A DNA stretch of 64,000 nt from an uncultured Clostridia bacterium (GTDB taxonomy: Bacteria; Bacillota; Clostridia; Christensenellales; Aristaeellaceae), in NCBI GenBank assembly GCA_934621505.1, contig CAKTUU010000005.1:1-64000 (forward strand), given 5' to 3'. The notes under the pieces are model-generated. The model saw only the letters and a list, made by a program, of their open reading frames with translations. It did not search any database and was not told the origin of the DNA. How positions within the stretch are numbered: the first letter of the stretch is position 1; every line of letters begins with the position of its first letter. Made by a program: the position numbers and the translations under genes. This document shows positions 33,806-42,483 of the stretch, piece after piece.

Positions 33806-35242
33806 TCACACAGACAGTTCCTGGGTTTCGCCCAGCAGGGCCCGGTTTTCGTCCAGCACGGGACGGATAACGTCCCGCAAAAAGTCCTCTACCTGCTGCC
33901 GGCTGCGGCCGGTAAAGTTCTGGGGGTCCAGAATTTTTTCAATATCCTGCCGGGTTACGCCAAAGGCGGGGTCGGCGGCGATGCGGTCGATCAGGTCGTT
34001 TCTGCCGCCCTCCTCTTTTACTACGCGGGCCGCGGCCTGGCTATGCACCCGCAGCTTCTCGTGCAGCTGCTGCCGGTCGCCGCCCCGCTTCACCGCGTCC
34101 ATCAGAATGTTTTCCGTAGCCATAAAGGGCAGTTCGTTCATCACCCGGGCGGTAATCACCCTGGGGTACACCACCAGCCCGCCGCACACGTTCATCATCA
34201 CGTTCAGGATGCCGTCCACCCCCAAAAAAGCCTCGCTGACGGCGATGCGGCGGTTGGCGCTGTCGTCCAGGGTGCGCTCGAACCACTGGGTGGCGGCGGT
34301 GATGGCGGCGTTCAGGGTATCCACCATCACATAGCGGCTCAGGCCGCTGATGCGCTCCGACCGCATGGGGTTGCGCTTGTAGGGCATGGCGGAGGAGCCG
34401 ATCTGGCTCTTTTCAAAGGGCTCCTCCATTTCCTTAAAGCTCTGCAGAAGCCGCAGATCGTAGCTGAATTTGCTGGCGCTCTGGGCCACGCCGGACAGGG
34501 TGCTGACCACAAAGTAGTCCATCTTGCGGCTGTAGGTCTGGCCGCTTACCGGCACCACCCGGTTCAGGCCCATTTCGGCGGCAATGTCCTGCTCGATCTG
34601 CTGAATTTTCCGGCTGTCGCCCTCCAGCAGCTCCATAAAGCTGGCCTGGGTGCCGGTGGTGCCCTTGCTGCCCAGCAGGGCCAGGGTGTCCAGCCGGTGG
34701 GTGATTTCCTCATAATCCATGTACAATTCGTTCAGCCACAGGGTGGCCCGCTTGCCCACGGTGGTCAGCTGGGCGGGCTGCAAATGGGTGTAGGCCAGGG
34801 CGGGCAGCGCCTTGTAGGTATCCGCGAAGCGGGCCAGCATATCCATCACGTTCAGCAGCTTGCGGCGGATGATCTGCAATCCTTCCTTCATCAGAATCAC
34901 GTCGGTATTGTCGCCCACATAGCAGCTGGTGGCCCCCAGATGAATGATGCCCCGGGCGTTTGGGCATTGCAGGCCGTAAGCGTATACATGGCTCATCACA
35001 TCGTGGCGGCATTCCTTTTCCCGGCGCTGGGCGTCGTCGTAATTGACGTCGTCCACATGGGCTTCCATTTCGGCAATCTGCTGGTCGCTGATGGGCAGAC
35101 CCTGCCGCTGCTCGGCCCGGGCCAGCGCCACCCACAGCCTGCGCCAGGTGCGGAATTTATGATCCTCCGAAAAGGTAAACTGCATTTCCCTGCTGGCGTA
35201 GCGGGTGGAAAAGGGACTGACGTAGCCTTGATGATCGCTCAT
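33806..35242 (-). CDS. purB: Adenylosuccinate lyase
   Basis: A 478-residue enzyme of purine synthesis that splits SAICAR and adenylosuccinate, releasing fumarate. Family landmarks: IIHLGATSCYVGDNTDV, LPALAYTHLQPAQLTTVGKR (catalytic His), TGTQASFMELLEGD and the mobile signature loop SQIGSSAMPYKRNPMRSE with its catalytic serine. ATG 35242 has AGGAGGATG upstream at proper distance. It lies between an acyltransferase gene (37 bases upstream) and a flavoprotein gene, all leftward, with no other purine gene in the window. Confidence 0.96.
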   Translation of the reverse strand: MSDHQGYVSPFSTRYASREMQFTFSEDHKFRTWRRLWVALARAEQRQGLPISDQQIAEMEAHVDDVNYDDAQRREKECRHDVMSHVYAYGLQCPNARGIIHLGATSCYVGDNTDVILMKEGLQIIRRKLLNVMDMLARFADTYKALPALAYTHLQPAQLTTVGKRATLWLNELYMDYEEITHRLDTLALLGSKGTTGTQASFMELLEGDSRKIQQIEQDIAAEMGLNRVVPVSGQTYSRKMDYFVVSTLSGVAQSASKFSYDLRLLQSFKEMEEPFEKSQIGSSAMPYKRNPMRSERISGLSRYVMVDTLNAAITAATQWFERTLDDSANRRIAVSEAFLGVDGILNVMMNVCGGLVVYPRVITARVMNELPFMATENILMDAVKRGGDRQQLHEKLRVHSQAAARVVKEEGGRNDLIDRIAADPAFGVTRQDIEKILDPQNFTGRSRQQVEDFLRDVIRPVLDENRALLGETQELSV

Positions 35243-35278
35243 AAAAAACATCCTCCTGTCGGTTGGCAATCCAAAAAA

Positions 35279-36367
35279 TCAGGAAATATACAGCAAAAAC
35301 CGGCGCGCCCAGGGAATTTTCTGCAGGGGTACAATCGCCAGGGCGCTGACGGCCAGGGACACGGCCCACAGAAACCCGGCCTGGACCCACCACGCGGAAC
35401 CGGCCAGACGGTGCCAGCCAAACTCATACATCACCCGCATAACGGGAAAGTGCAAAAAGTAAATGGCGAAGCTGCGGCGGGAAATCCATTCCCAGACGGG
35501 CTGGCCCCACCGGCGCTGGGGGCCGCGGCGGAACCCCTCCAGCATCAGCACGCTGCACAAAAACACGCCCGCGAAGTCGTACCAGACCCGGTCGCTGCCG
35601 CCCCGGCTGTAAATCCATACCTGAAACAGCACCGTAAGGACAAACAGCGCAAGGCAGCCCAGGCCAACCGCCCATCCGGGCAAACGGCGCAGGCATTGCT
35701 TTTCCACCAGCAGATAGCCGGTAACGATGTACAGCCCGTAGCAGCCGCCGGAAAAGCTGAGGTCCAGCAGGCTGTCCCGGGTGGCCATGCCCAGGGCGCG
35801 CTGCACAAAATGCACGCTGACCAGCCCCAGGGTCATCACAAAGGTAACGGTCATGGGCAGCCACAGGCTTTTCAGGCTGGCGTTTTGCACTGCCCGGGCC
35901 ACAAAGGGCAAAAACAGGTACATGCCCAAAATCATCGGGGCGTACCACATGTGCCCCAGCTGCACCTGGGACGTGGTGAACAGGGCGGTAACCAGCCTGC
36001 GCCACTCAAACCCGGTCTGGTTTATCCAGCCCAGGAAAAAGGTGTACAGCACCGCCCAGCAGCCAATGCATACCGCCAGCCGCAGCAGGTGGGTACGATA
36101 AAAACGGACGATTTTGTCGTCCGTGGAAAAATCCTTGCCAAGAATCAGCGCGCCGGTCAGCATTAAAAAAACCGGCACGCCCAGCCGACCCAGGGTTAAC
36201 AGGGTCAGCTTCACCGCCCATTCGCTCAGGGGACGGGGGTCCCAATAGGGCTCGTTGCGAAAAACGCAGGCAAATTCCATGGCGTGGCACAGCAGCACCA
36301 TGCCCACGGCCACGGCGCGGGCCCGGTCCATCCAGCCCTGCCGCTGGGGCGCGTCGCTTTGTTGCAT
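35279..36367 (-). CDS. Acyltransferase 3 family membrane protein
   Basis: A 362-residue membrane protein with about ten helices and the acyltransferase-3 features: an N-terminal MDRARAVAVGMVLLCHAMEF with the conserved histidine at the end of helix 1, a FLMLTGALILGKDF block after helix 2, and FAIYFLHFPVMRVMYEFGWH near the C-terminus. Members O-acetylate peptidoglycan, surface sugars or lipids. There is no fused SGNH domain. ATG 36367 has GGAGGATGAAGTG before it; a longer reading frame upstream has no site. The acceptor cannot be told from context. Confidence 0.85.
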   Translation of the reverse strand: MQQSDAPQRQGWMDRARAVAVGMVLLCHAMEFACVFRNEPYWDPRPLSEWAVKLTLLTLGRLGVPVFLMLTGALILGKDFSTDDKIVRFYRTHLLRLAVCIGCWAVLYTFFLGWINQTGFEWRRLVTALFTTSQVQLGHMWYAPMILGMYLFLPFVARAVQNASLKSLWLPMTVTFVMTLGLVSVHFVQRALGMATRDSLLDLSFSGGCYGLYIVTGYLLVEKQCLRRLPGWAVGLGCLALFVLTVLFQVWIYSRGGSDRVWYDFAGVFLCSVLMLEGFRRGPQRRWGQPVWEWISRRSFAIYFLHFPVMRVMYEFGWHRLAGSAWWVQAGFLWAVSLAVSALAIVPLQKIPWARRFLLYIS

Positions 36368-36390
36368 CACTTCATCCTCCAACCCATTTG

Positions 36391-37380
36391 TTAATGCTGC
36401 TGGCGCAGACGGCGGCAGATCAGGTTGCACACATCCTGGGCAATCTGCATCAGGTGGGGGTCGCTGAGCCACTGCAGGGACTGGTCAAAGCGGGCCGCGA
36501 TGGCGCTGATCAGAAAGGGCGCGCCCACCAGCGACGGCGCTACCCGCTCAAACAGGGCGGCCTCCATGGCGTCGGTGCTGAAGCGGGCCTGGCGGATGAC
36601 GCCGCCCTCCACCGCCATATGCACCGTAGCGCCGCCCCAGGGAAAGCGCTCCGTAACGGAAAAGGTTTCCTGCACCGCCGGGGGATTCACCCACCCGTCC
36701 CGGGCAAAGGCCGCCGTCAGGCCGTCGATGGTGCGGCCGTCCAGCATTCTCTCGTCCAGCCAGGCGGGCTCGCTGCCGTATCCGTGGGCGAAGGCCTGGC
36801 ACAGGGTGCGCTGGACGTTCTCCATGGTCAGCCCGGGACACAGGGCGCTTATGTTTTGGACGGCGGCAAAATGGCGCTGCCCGTCCGGCAAAAGCACGCC
36901 GCCAAGCGCGTCCAGATCCGCCTGAATCAGCAGCGCCCCATGGTGCCATGCCGCCGATCCGCTTTTATAGTAGGCGCTGCGGCCTACGCACACATCCCCC
37001 ACCCCCAGGTCGCAGGGTCCGGCGGTGCGGGCCTGCAGGCCGAAGGCCCCCAGGGTCATGCCCAGAATGCTCATCTGCCGGGACACGTCAAAGGCGCTTT
37101 TGGGCAGAATAACGCTAAAGCCCAGGCAGCCGCCGTCCATGTACAGCCCGCCGCCGCCGCTGAGCCTGCGGGCCAGCTGGCCCTTGCGCCGGGCCAGCTG
37201 CTCCGGGGCGCAGGCCTCGGCGGCGCTTTGGCCCCGCCCCAGCAGCACGGCGCAGGCGTCCTGCCACAGAAACAGCACGGCTGTGTCCTCGGGCAGGGTG
37301 TCCATCAAATGCTTTTCAATGGCCTGGTTGCGCCAGGCGTCCTGGCTGCGGGATACCAGACAGGCGGTGCGTCGGATCAT
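36391..37380 (-). CDS. lplA: Lipoate-protein ligase A family protein
   Basis: A 329-residue protein of the biotin/lipoate ligase fold. The phosphate-loop region reads RRLSGGGGLYMDGGCLGFS and the lysine region CVGRSAYYKSGSAAWHHGALLIQADLDAL, matching the RR.SGGG..Y.D.G and K.SG.A......HG.LL patterns of LplA. The C-terminal accessory domain (residues about 250-329) is present. LplA attaches scavenged lipoate to E2 or GcvH proteins. The aspartate/asparagine details differ from the E. coli enzyme, so another octanoyl/lipoyl transfer role is possible. The start could also be GTG at 37392. It is divergent from the ProX-like gene. Confidence 0.8.
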   Translation of the reverse strand: MIRRTACLVSRSQDAWRNQAIEKHLMDTLPEDTAVLFLWQDACAVLLGRGQSAAEACAPEQLARRKGQLARRLSGGGGLYMDGGCLGFSVILPKSAFDVSRQMSILGMTLGAFGLQARTAGPCDLGVGDVCVGRSAYYKSGSAAWHHGALLIQADLDALGGVLLPDGQRHFAAVQNISALCPGLTMENVQRTLCQAFAHGYGSEPAWLDERMLDGRTIDGLTAAFARDGWVNPPAVQETFSVTERFPWGGATVHMAVEGGVIRQARFSTDAMEAALFERVAPSLVGAPFLISAIAARFDQSLQWLSDPHLMQIAQDVCNLICRRLRQQH

Positions 37381-37439
37381 GGCAGGTTTCACTCGCTTTC
37401 AAAAGTACCTTAATGGATTCGCTGCGCGAGTGGGTTTCT

Positions 37440-37480
37440 CCTGCGAAAGAAATGTGTTATACTGCATTGATTTCATTTTG
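37440..37480. promoter_or_regulatory. Divergent promoter between lplA and the ProX-like gene
   Basis: Overlapping -10 elements are seen: TATACT on the plus strand and TATAAC on the minus strand, the latter with TTACAA 16 bases upstream. The -35 for the plus direction is weak. The 116-base gap holds no other signal. Confidence 0.35.
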
Positions 37481-37496
37481 TAAGGAGGCCCTTTCC

Positions 37497-38033
37497 ATGC
37501 AGGTCAGCAAGGCCTACGGCCACGCGCCCCAGGCCTTTGAAACGCCGCTGCAGCGGCAGGTGTACGAAACCCTGGCAAAGCTGGACATGCCCTTTCTGCG
37601 GGTGGACACCACCCCCGCCGTTACCATGGAGGACTGCATTCCCATCGACCGGGAATTGCAGGTGCAGACGGTGAAAACCCTGTTTTTATGCAACCGTCAG
37701 CAGACGGAATACTATCTGTTTGTCACCCCGGGGGATAAGCCCTTTCGCACGAAGGATGTAAGCCATGCCCTGGGGGTGTCCCGCCTGTCCTTTGCCCCGG
37801 CGGAATGCCTGCCCCAAAAGCTGGGCACCATACTGGGGGCCACCACGGTATTCAGCGTCCTGCTGGACACCGCCCGGGACGTAACGCTGGTGTTTGACCG
37901 GCAGGCGATTGAAACCCGGTGGTACGGCTGTACGGACGGTACAACCACCGGCTATATGAAGGTAAGAACCGACCAGCTGCTCCAGCGCTTTTTGCCCTGC
38001 GCGGGGCACGGCTATACCGTGGTGGATGTGTAG
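37497..38033 (+). CDS. YbaK/ProX-type prolyl-tRNA deacylase
   Basis: A 178-residue protein of the YbaK/EbsC/ProX family, which hydrolyses mischarged tRNA (Ala-tRNA-Pro or Cys-tRNA-Pro) in trans. Typical segments are VYETLAKLDMPFLRVDTTPA, TVKTLFLCNRQQTEYYLFVT with the conserved lysine, LSFAPAECLPQKLGTILGA and GSVSV-like TTVFSVLLD. The stand-alone ProX/PrdX type fits its length. ATG 37497 has TAAGGAGG upstream. It is followed after 115 bases by the mazF-like gene, which has its own promoter. Confidence 0.9.
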   Translation: MQVSKAYGHAPQAFETPLQRQVYETLAKLDMPFLRVDTTPAVTMEDCIPIDRELQVQTVKTLFLCNRQQTEYYLFVTPGDKPFRTKDVSHALGVSRLSFAPAECLPQKLGTILGATTVFSVLLDTARDVTLVFDRQAIETRWYGCTDGTTTGYMKVRTDQLLQRFLPCAGHGYTVVDV

Positions 38034-38084
38034 CGCCCCGGCCCTTTTGGGCATAAACTGTTGCAGGCGGCCAAACCGGCGGAT

Positions 38085-38113
38085 TTTACAAACCGCCCGC
38101 TTCGTGATATGAT
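38085..38113 (+). promoter_or_regulatory. Promoter of the mazF-like gene
   Basis: TTTACA (38085-38090) and TATGAT (38108-38113) with a 17-base spacer, ending 35 bases before the ATG at 38149. The presence of its own promoter shows that the toxin gene does not depend on the upstream deacylase gene. Confidence 0.55.
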
Positions 38114-38148
38114 GGAAGCAAACCGGCCGCCTCGGAGTGTGATATGCC

Positions 38149-38484
38149 ATGAAAAGAGGCGACGTTTATATGGCCGAACTGGAGCCCGTTATCGGCAGCG
38201 AGCAGGGCGGACGGCGGCCAGTGGTCATTATGCAAAACGATTTGGGAAATTTGCACGCGCCCACGGTGATTGCCGTGCCGCTGACCGGCAGCAGTCAAAA
38301 ACCGGCCCTGCCCACCCACGCGGCCATTCCCCGGGGCGAGGGCGGATTGTGGCGCGACTCCATCGCCCTGTGCGAACAGGTGCGCACCCTGGAAAAAACC
38401 CGGCTGACCCGCCGGATGGGCGCGCTGGGCCCCCAGGCGCTGGCCCGGGTGGAGGACGCGCTGCGCGTAAGCCTATCCATGTAA
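38149..38484 (+). CDS. mazF: MazF/NdoA-like endoribonuclease toxin without adjacent antitoxin
   Basis: A 111-residue protein of the MazF/PemK family, sequence-specific mRNA interferases. Typical features: KRGDVYMAELEPVIGSEQGG, RRPVVIMQNDLGN (core strand and conserved Asn/Asp), PTVIAVPLTGS and SIALCEQVRTLEKTRLTR. In most Firmicutes the antitoxin (ndoAI) immediately precedes it; here the upstream gene is the ProX-like deacylase, and the 115 bases between contain only a promoter. The downstream gene, 17 bases away, is YitT. The antitoxin must lie elsewhere, or the protein is tolerated. ATG 38149 has a weak site (TGATATGCC). Confidence 0.9.
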   Translation: MKRGDVYMAELEPVIGSEQGGRRPVVIMQNDLGNLHAPTVIAVPLTGSSQKPALPTHAAIPRGEGGLWRDSIALCEQVRTLEKTRLTRRMGALGPQALARVEDALRVSLSM

Positions 38485-38501
38485 AGGAGCATACAAACGC
38501 T

Positions 38502-39365
38502 ATGAAAACCCGCCTGCTGAAAAACGAACAGTTTATGGCCTACGCCCAGATTGTGCTGGGCAGCCTTGTGGGAGCCGTTGCCTATCCCATGTTTTTAACC
38601 CCTACCCACATCGCGCCCGGCGGGCTGACCGGTCTGGCCACGGTGATAAACTACCTGTTTCCCATGCTGCCGGTGGGCATTACCAGTCTGGTGCTGAATG
38701 TGCCGCTGTTTCTGGTGGGCTACCGGTCCATGGGCAAAATTTTCGCTTTTCGGTCGCTGGTGGCTACGGTGCTGTTTTCTCTGCTGATTGACGTGGTGCC
38801 CGCCCCTGTGGGCACCGCCGACCCCCTGCTGGCCTCCCTGTTTGGCGGGGTGCTGCTGGGCGTGGGCCTGGGGCTGATTCTGCGCGGCGGGGCCACCACC
38901 GGCGGCAGCGATATGGTGGCCCGTATGGTGCATAAGCGCTACCAGCACGTTACCGTAGGCGCGTTTCTGTTTTTTATCGATTGCTGCGTGGTGCTGCTGG
39001 CAGGCGTTATCATCAATCTGGAGCACGCCCTGTACGCCTTTGTAAGCATTTTTGTTTCCTCCAAGCTGATTGACGTGGTGCTGGACGGCTTTACCCGGGA
39101 AAAGGCCTGCTATGTGATATCAGACCAGAACGAGGCCATGAAGCAGCGCATTATGGACGAACTGGACCGGGGCGTTACCATGCTGTCGGCCCGGGGCGGC
39201 TACAGCGGCCAGGAACGCCCTGTGCTGCTGTGCGTGCTGAGCGCCCAGGAGGTAGGCCGCCTGAAGGCCATTGTGAAGGATGCGGATGAAAGAGCCTTTA
39301 TCTTCATCAGCGATGCTCACGAGGTGCTGGGCGAGGGCTTCCGCAACCTGAACCAGCCGGATTAA
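38502..39365 (+). CDS. YitT family membrane protein
   Basis: A 287-residue protein with five or six N-terminal helices (DUF161/YitT: FLTPTHIAPGGLTGLATVIN, GGVLLGVGLGLILRGGATTGGSDM) and a C-terminal soluble DUF2179 domain (YVISDQNEAMKQRIMDELDRGVTMLSARGGYSGQ ... AFIFISDAHEVLGEGF). The role of the family is not settled. ATG 38502 is preceded by AAAGGAGC. The stop codon overlaps that of the convergent serine hydrolase gene by four bases (39362-39365). Confidence 0.93.
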   Translation: MKTRLLKNEQFMAYAQIVLGSLVGAVAYPMFLTPTHIAPGGLTGLATVINYLFPMLPVGITSLVLNVPLFLVGYRSMGKIFAFRSLVATVLFSLLIDVVPAPVGTADPLLASLFGGVLLGVGLGLILRGGATTGGSDMVARMVHKRYQHVTVGAFLFFIDCCVVLLAGVIINLEHALYAFVSIFVSSKLIDVVLDGFTREKACYVISDQNEAMKQRIMDELDRGVTMLSARGGYSGQERPVLLCVLSAQEVGRLKAIVKDADERAFIFISDAHEVLGEGFRNLNQPD

Positions 39366-40555
39366 TCCACCGCGAAGGGGTCCTGAACATCGTGCGCGCC
39401 CTCCAGCAAAAGGCGGTAGCATAGGGTCAGCGCCTGCCGTCCCAGCATGCCTACGCCGTTGTGTACGCTGGTGTTGCGGCAGCCGTTGGTCAGCATGACC
39501 ACGCCGGTGCGGTCGCCCGGGTCAAAATAGGCGGCGCACAGCATGCCGTAGGCCTTGCCCCCGTGACCGTACAGGGTGCGGCCCTGCACCTGATTGTCCG
39601 TTATGATGTTTAAAAACAGCCCGTTGCCGGTTTCGCAGGCCACGGAACCGATATAATCCTGCCGTGTGGTGATATCACCCACGGCTTTTTCGCTTAAAAT
39701 GCGGGTGTTCTGGTACACGCCCCCATCGCACAGCACAATCAGCAGCTTGGCCAGGTCCGGGGCGGAAATGATCAGCCTGCCGGCGGTGTAGGTATAATGC
39801 AGCCGCCAGTCCGGACTGGTAACCGGGGCGGGGGCCGCGTCCAAATCCTTGGCGATGCGCCGCTGGGGCATGTGGTACATGGACGCCATGGGCACGGACA
39901 GCAGCCCGGGCTGATAGGCCGCCGTGATGCTGAGAGGCTCAAACACGTTTGCCCGCATGTAATCGTCCACCGTCTGGCCGGACAGCTTTTCAATCAGGCT
40001 GCCGATCAGGCCGCCGCCAAAGTTGCTGTATTCCCGGTGAAAGCCCGGCTCGTATCCGGAATAGAAGGCATACCGCGCCTTTTTTTCAAACAGGCTGTCA
40101 AGGGTCCGACCCTTGCCGTACAGGGCCTCCTGGTATACGCCGCCGTCCCGCAGGGAGGCGGTGTGGGTCATCAGCTGCCGCAGGGTTACGGGGGTGTTGG
40201 GGTAGGCCGGGTTGCGAACGGGAAAGCCCATCAAATCGCTAAGGTCGCTGTCCAGAGAAACGCCCTCCAGCAGCTGCATCAGCCCGATGTTGGATACCAT
40301 TTTGCTGATGCTGCCCACCTGAAAAGCCGTGTCCGGCGTAACCGCTTCCCCGCCGATGCGGCGCAGGCCGTAGCAGTAGGTATAGGTAACCTGGCCGTTT
40401 TGAATCACCGCCACGCTGGCCCCCAGGGTATCGTAGCGGGCAAAGAGAGCGTCCAGCGCGTCCTGGGCCTGTCCGTCAACGGCCTGCCCCAGGGCGCAGG
40501 CGGGAATGCATAAACAAATCAGCAAAGCCAGAATACGGCGCGTCAAGGCGGTCAC
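39362..40555 (-). CDS. Secreted class C beta-lactamase-like serine hydrolase
   Basis: A 397-residue protein with a signal peptide (LALLICLCIPACALGQA) and the serine beta-lactamase/transpeptidase motifs SISK near residue 84 (QVGSISKMV), YSN in EYSNFGGGL near 180, and HGG in YGHGGKAYG near 340. Such proteins act outside as D-aminopeptidases, carboxypeptidases or esterases; the substrate is not predictable. ATG or its neighbour at 40555 has AGGAGGTGACC upstream. It overlaps the end of the convergent yitT gene by four bases. It is a different branch from the cytoplasmic AmiE-like protein at 56.8 kb. Confidence 0.88.
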   Translation of the reverse strand: MTALTRRILALLICLCIPACALGQAVDGQAQDALDALFARYDTLGASVAVIQNGQVTYTYCYGLRRIGGEAVTPDTAFQVGSISKMVSNIGLMQLLEGVSLDSDLSDLMGFPVRNPAYPNTPVTLRQLMTHTASLRDGGVYQEALYGKGRTLDSLFEKKARYAFYSGYEPGFHREYSNFGGGLIGSLIEKLSGQTVDDYMRANVFEPLSITAAYQPGLLSVPMASMYHMPQRRIAKDLDAAPAPVTSPDWRLHYTYTAGRLIISAPDLAKLLIVLCDGGVYQNTRILSEKAVGDITTRQDYIGSVACETGNGLFLNIITDNQVQGRTLYGHGGKAYGMLCAAYFDPGDRTGVVMLTNGCRNTSVHNGVGMLGRQALTLCYRLLLEGAHDVQDPFAVD

Positions 40556-40705
40556 CTCCTGATAAACAGTATACCATCTTTGAAACGATGTTTTTGAAAA
40601 AAGTTTTGGCTTTTTCAGGTTTGTTTCAAGTGGGGACGGTATGCTGTACCCGTCCTCAAGAGAAGGGGGGACGCAGAAATCGAATCAATAAGGAGGATGC
40701 GGCAT

Positions 40706-42133
40706 ATGAAAAAGCTCCTGTCCCTGTTTCTATGTTTTTGCCTGTTGTTTACCACAGCGGCCTTTGCCGAAGGCGCTCCTGAAAAGCCGGAGGGCACGCC
40801 CCCGGCGGGCGGCCCCGGAAACGGCCCGGGCGGCAACCCGTCTGACGGTACCCCGCCCGACGGCGCGCCCGGCGGCATGGGAGGCCCCGGCGGCATGAGC
40901 GGACAGCCGGATTCCTATACGGCGGTGTATACCCTGTCGGAGGATACGGCTTTGAACGGCGAAACCATTACCTCCACCGGCACGGATGAAAACGCCCTGC
41001 TGGTAACCGGCGGCAGTGTTACCCTGACGGACAGCGCCGTTACCCGGGATTCCGACGATTCCACCGGCGGCGACAGCGCCAGCTTTTACGGCGTAGGCGC
41101 GGCCCTGCTGGCTGCCGGCGGCCAGCTGACCGTAACCGGCGCCAGCATTACCACGGACGCCAAGGGCGGCGCGGGCGCGTTTGCCTATGGCGACGGCGTG
41201 GTAACCATCAGCGACAGCACCATCGACACCCGGCAGGACACCTCCGGCGGCATTCATGTGGCGGGCGGCGGCACCCTGTACGCCAACAACCTGACCGTAA
41301 CCACCCGGGGCGAATCCTCCGCGGCCATCCGGTCTGATCGGGGCGGCGGAACCATGGTGGTAAACGGCGGCAGCTATACCTCCGGCGGCAGCGGCTCCCC
41401 GGCGGTGTATGTAACGGCGGATATCGACGTAACCGGCGCGGAGCTGACGGCCACCGGGTCCGAGGCCCTGTGTCTGGAGGGGCTGAACAATGTCACCCTG
41501 ACGGATTGCGACCTGACCGGAAATATGTCTGACCTGAGCCAGAACGACAATACCTGGACGGTGATTTTGTACCAGAGCATGTCCGGCGACAGTCAGGTGG
41601 GCAAGGGCACCTTCACCATGACGGGCGGCAGCCTTACCTCCCTGAACGGCGGCCTGTTTTACACCACCAACACGGAAAGCGAATTTACCCTGAACAATGT
41701 GGCCATCACCGCCGCGGAGGACAGCGAATACTTCCTGCGCTGCACCGGCAACCAGAACCAGCGCGGCTGGGGCCAGACCGGGGCCAACGGCGCGGACTGC
41801 GCCTTTACCGCCATTCAGCAGCAGATGAACGGCCTGGTCATTTGGGACAGCATTTCCAACCTGAACCTGAGCCTGACCGACGGCACGGTGTTTATAGGCG
41901 CGGTGGTGGATGATGAATCCTGCGCGGGCGACGGCGGCGACGGAACCTGCGCCCTGACCATTGACGAAAGCTCCACCTGGATTGTGACCGGCGACAGCAC
42001 GCTGACCACCCTCAGCTCCCAGGGAACCATTCAGGACGACGCGGGCCACGCCGTTACCGTGCGGGACCAGAGCGGCAACGTGCTGGTTCAGGGCGACAGC
42101 GACTATGTGATTACCGTTTCCAGCATGAACTGA
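40706..42133 (+). CDS. Secreted beta-helix repeat protein with Gly/Pro-rich linker
   Basis: A 475-residue exported protein. The signal peptide (LLSLFLCFCLLFTTAAFA) is followed by a 45-residue linker almost entirely of Gly, Pro, Asp and Met. The rest is made of short beta-strand turns rich in Thr, Gly, Ser and Asp with repeats such as GGSVTLTDSAVTRD, GGQLTVTGASITTD, GDGVVTISDSTIDT, GGTMVVNGGSYTSG and VTLTDCDLTGN, the pattern of a right-handed parallel beta-helix. No wall anchor or enzyme residues are apparent. ATG 40706 has AAGGAGGATGCGGC upstream. It may be an adhesin or glycan-binding protein; about 20 turns can be counted. Confidence 0.78.
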   Translation: MKKLLSLFLCFCLLFTTAAFAEGAPEKPEGTPPAGGPGNGPGGNPSDGTPPDGAPGGMGGPGGMSGQPDSYTAVYTLSEDTALNGETITSTGTDENALLVTGGSVTLTDSAVTRDSDDSTGGDSASFYGVGAALLAAGGQLTVTGASITTDAKGGAGAFAYGDGVVTISDSTIDTRQDTSGGIHVAGGGTLYANNLTVTTRGESSAAIRSDRGGGTMVVNGGSYTSGGSGSPAVYVTADIDVTGAELTATGSEALCLEGLNNVTLTDCDLTGNMSDLSQNDNTWTVILYQSMSGDSQVGKGTFTMTGGSLTSLNGGLFYTTNTESEFTLNNVAITAAEDSEYFLRCTGNQNQRGWGQTGANGADCAFTAIQQQMNGLVIWDSISNLNLSLTDGTVFIGAVVDDESCAGDGGDGTCALTIDESSTWIVTGDSTLTTLSSQGTIQDDAGHAVTVRDQSGNVLVQGDSDYVITVSSMN

Positions 42134-42141
42134 CCTGAATT

Positions 42142-42418
42142 TCCCCGGAGAGGGCGTTTGCCCCCTCCGGGCCAGACTGTCGAAAAATCCCTGGGAGGCA
42201 TCGGAGGGCCGCAGCTCTCCGATTTTGGTTCCGAAACCGGCGGCGTGTACGTCGGTTTCGGCTGCCTTGCGCAGCAAGGCTTTCCTTACGCTCTTTGCCG
42301 CCCGGCGAACCGCAGGCGAGTAGGCAAAGAGCGCTTCCCGTCAGAAAAGATCGCCCTCAGGCGAGCTTTTTTGACGGCCTGTCCCGGAGGGGGCGTTTGC
42401 CCCTCTCCGGGCTTTTTT
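42142..42418. repeat. MITE-like element with about 45-bp inverted ends
   Basis: The two ends are inverted copies of each other: CCGGAGAGGG, six bases, CCCCCTCCGGG, then CAGACTGTCGAAAAA on the left against CAGGCCGTCAAAAAA on the right strand. Each end is itself a hairpin. The interior holds further hairpins (ATCGGAG/CTCCGAT, CCGAAACCG/CGGTTTCGG, GGCAAAGAG with CTCTTTGCC, TCGCC/GGCGA) and no gene. It fills almost the whole gap between the beta-helix gene and polC. The right-end hairpin plus T6 can serve as terminator for the gene to the left. A structured RNA is the alternative. Confidence 0.55.
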
Positions 42419-42448
42419 GCATTTCCGCAACAAATTCTTTTGGATTCA

Positions 42449-42457
42449 TGCTATAAT
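42449..42457 (+). promoter_or_regulatory. Extended -10 promoter of polC
   Basis: TGCTATAAT with a perfect TATAAT at 42452-42457, 27 bases before the polC start. No good -35 hexamer is visible at 16-18 bases. Confidence 0.55.
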
Positions 42458-42483
42458 AAACAGAATCCTGTGGAGGTGCCTGG

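Noticed and set aside
34043..36166. 707-codon open frame opposite purB and the acyltransferase gene
   Set aside because: Same shadow effect; it spans two real genes and their intergenic region, which no single protein would do.
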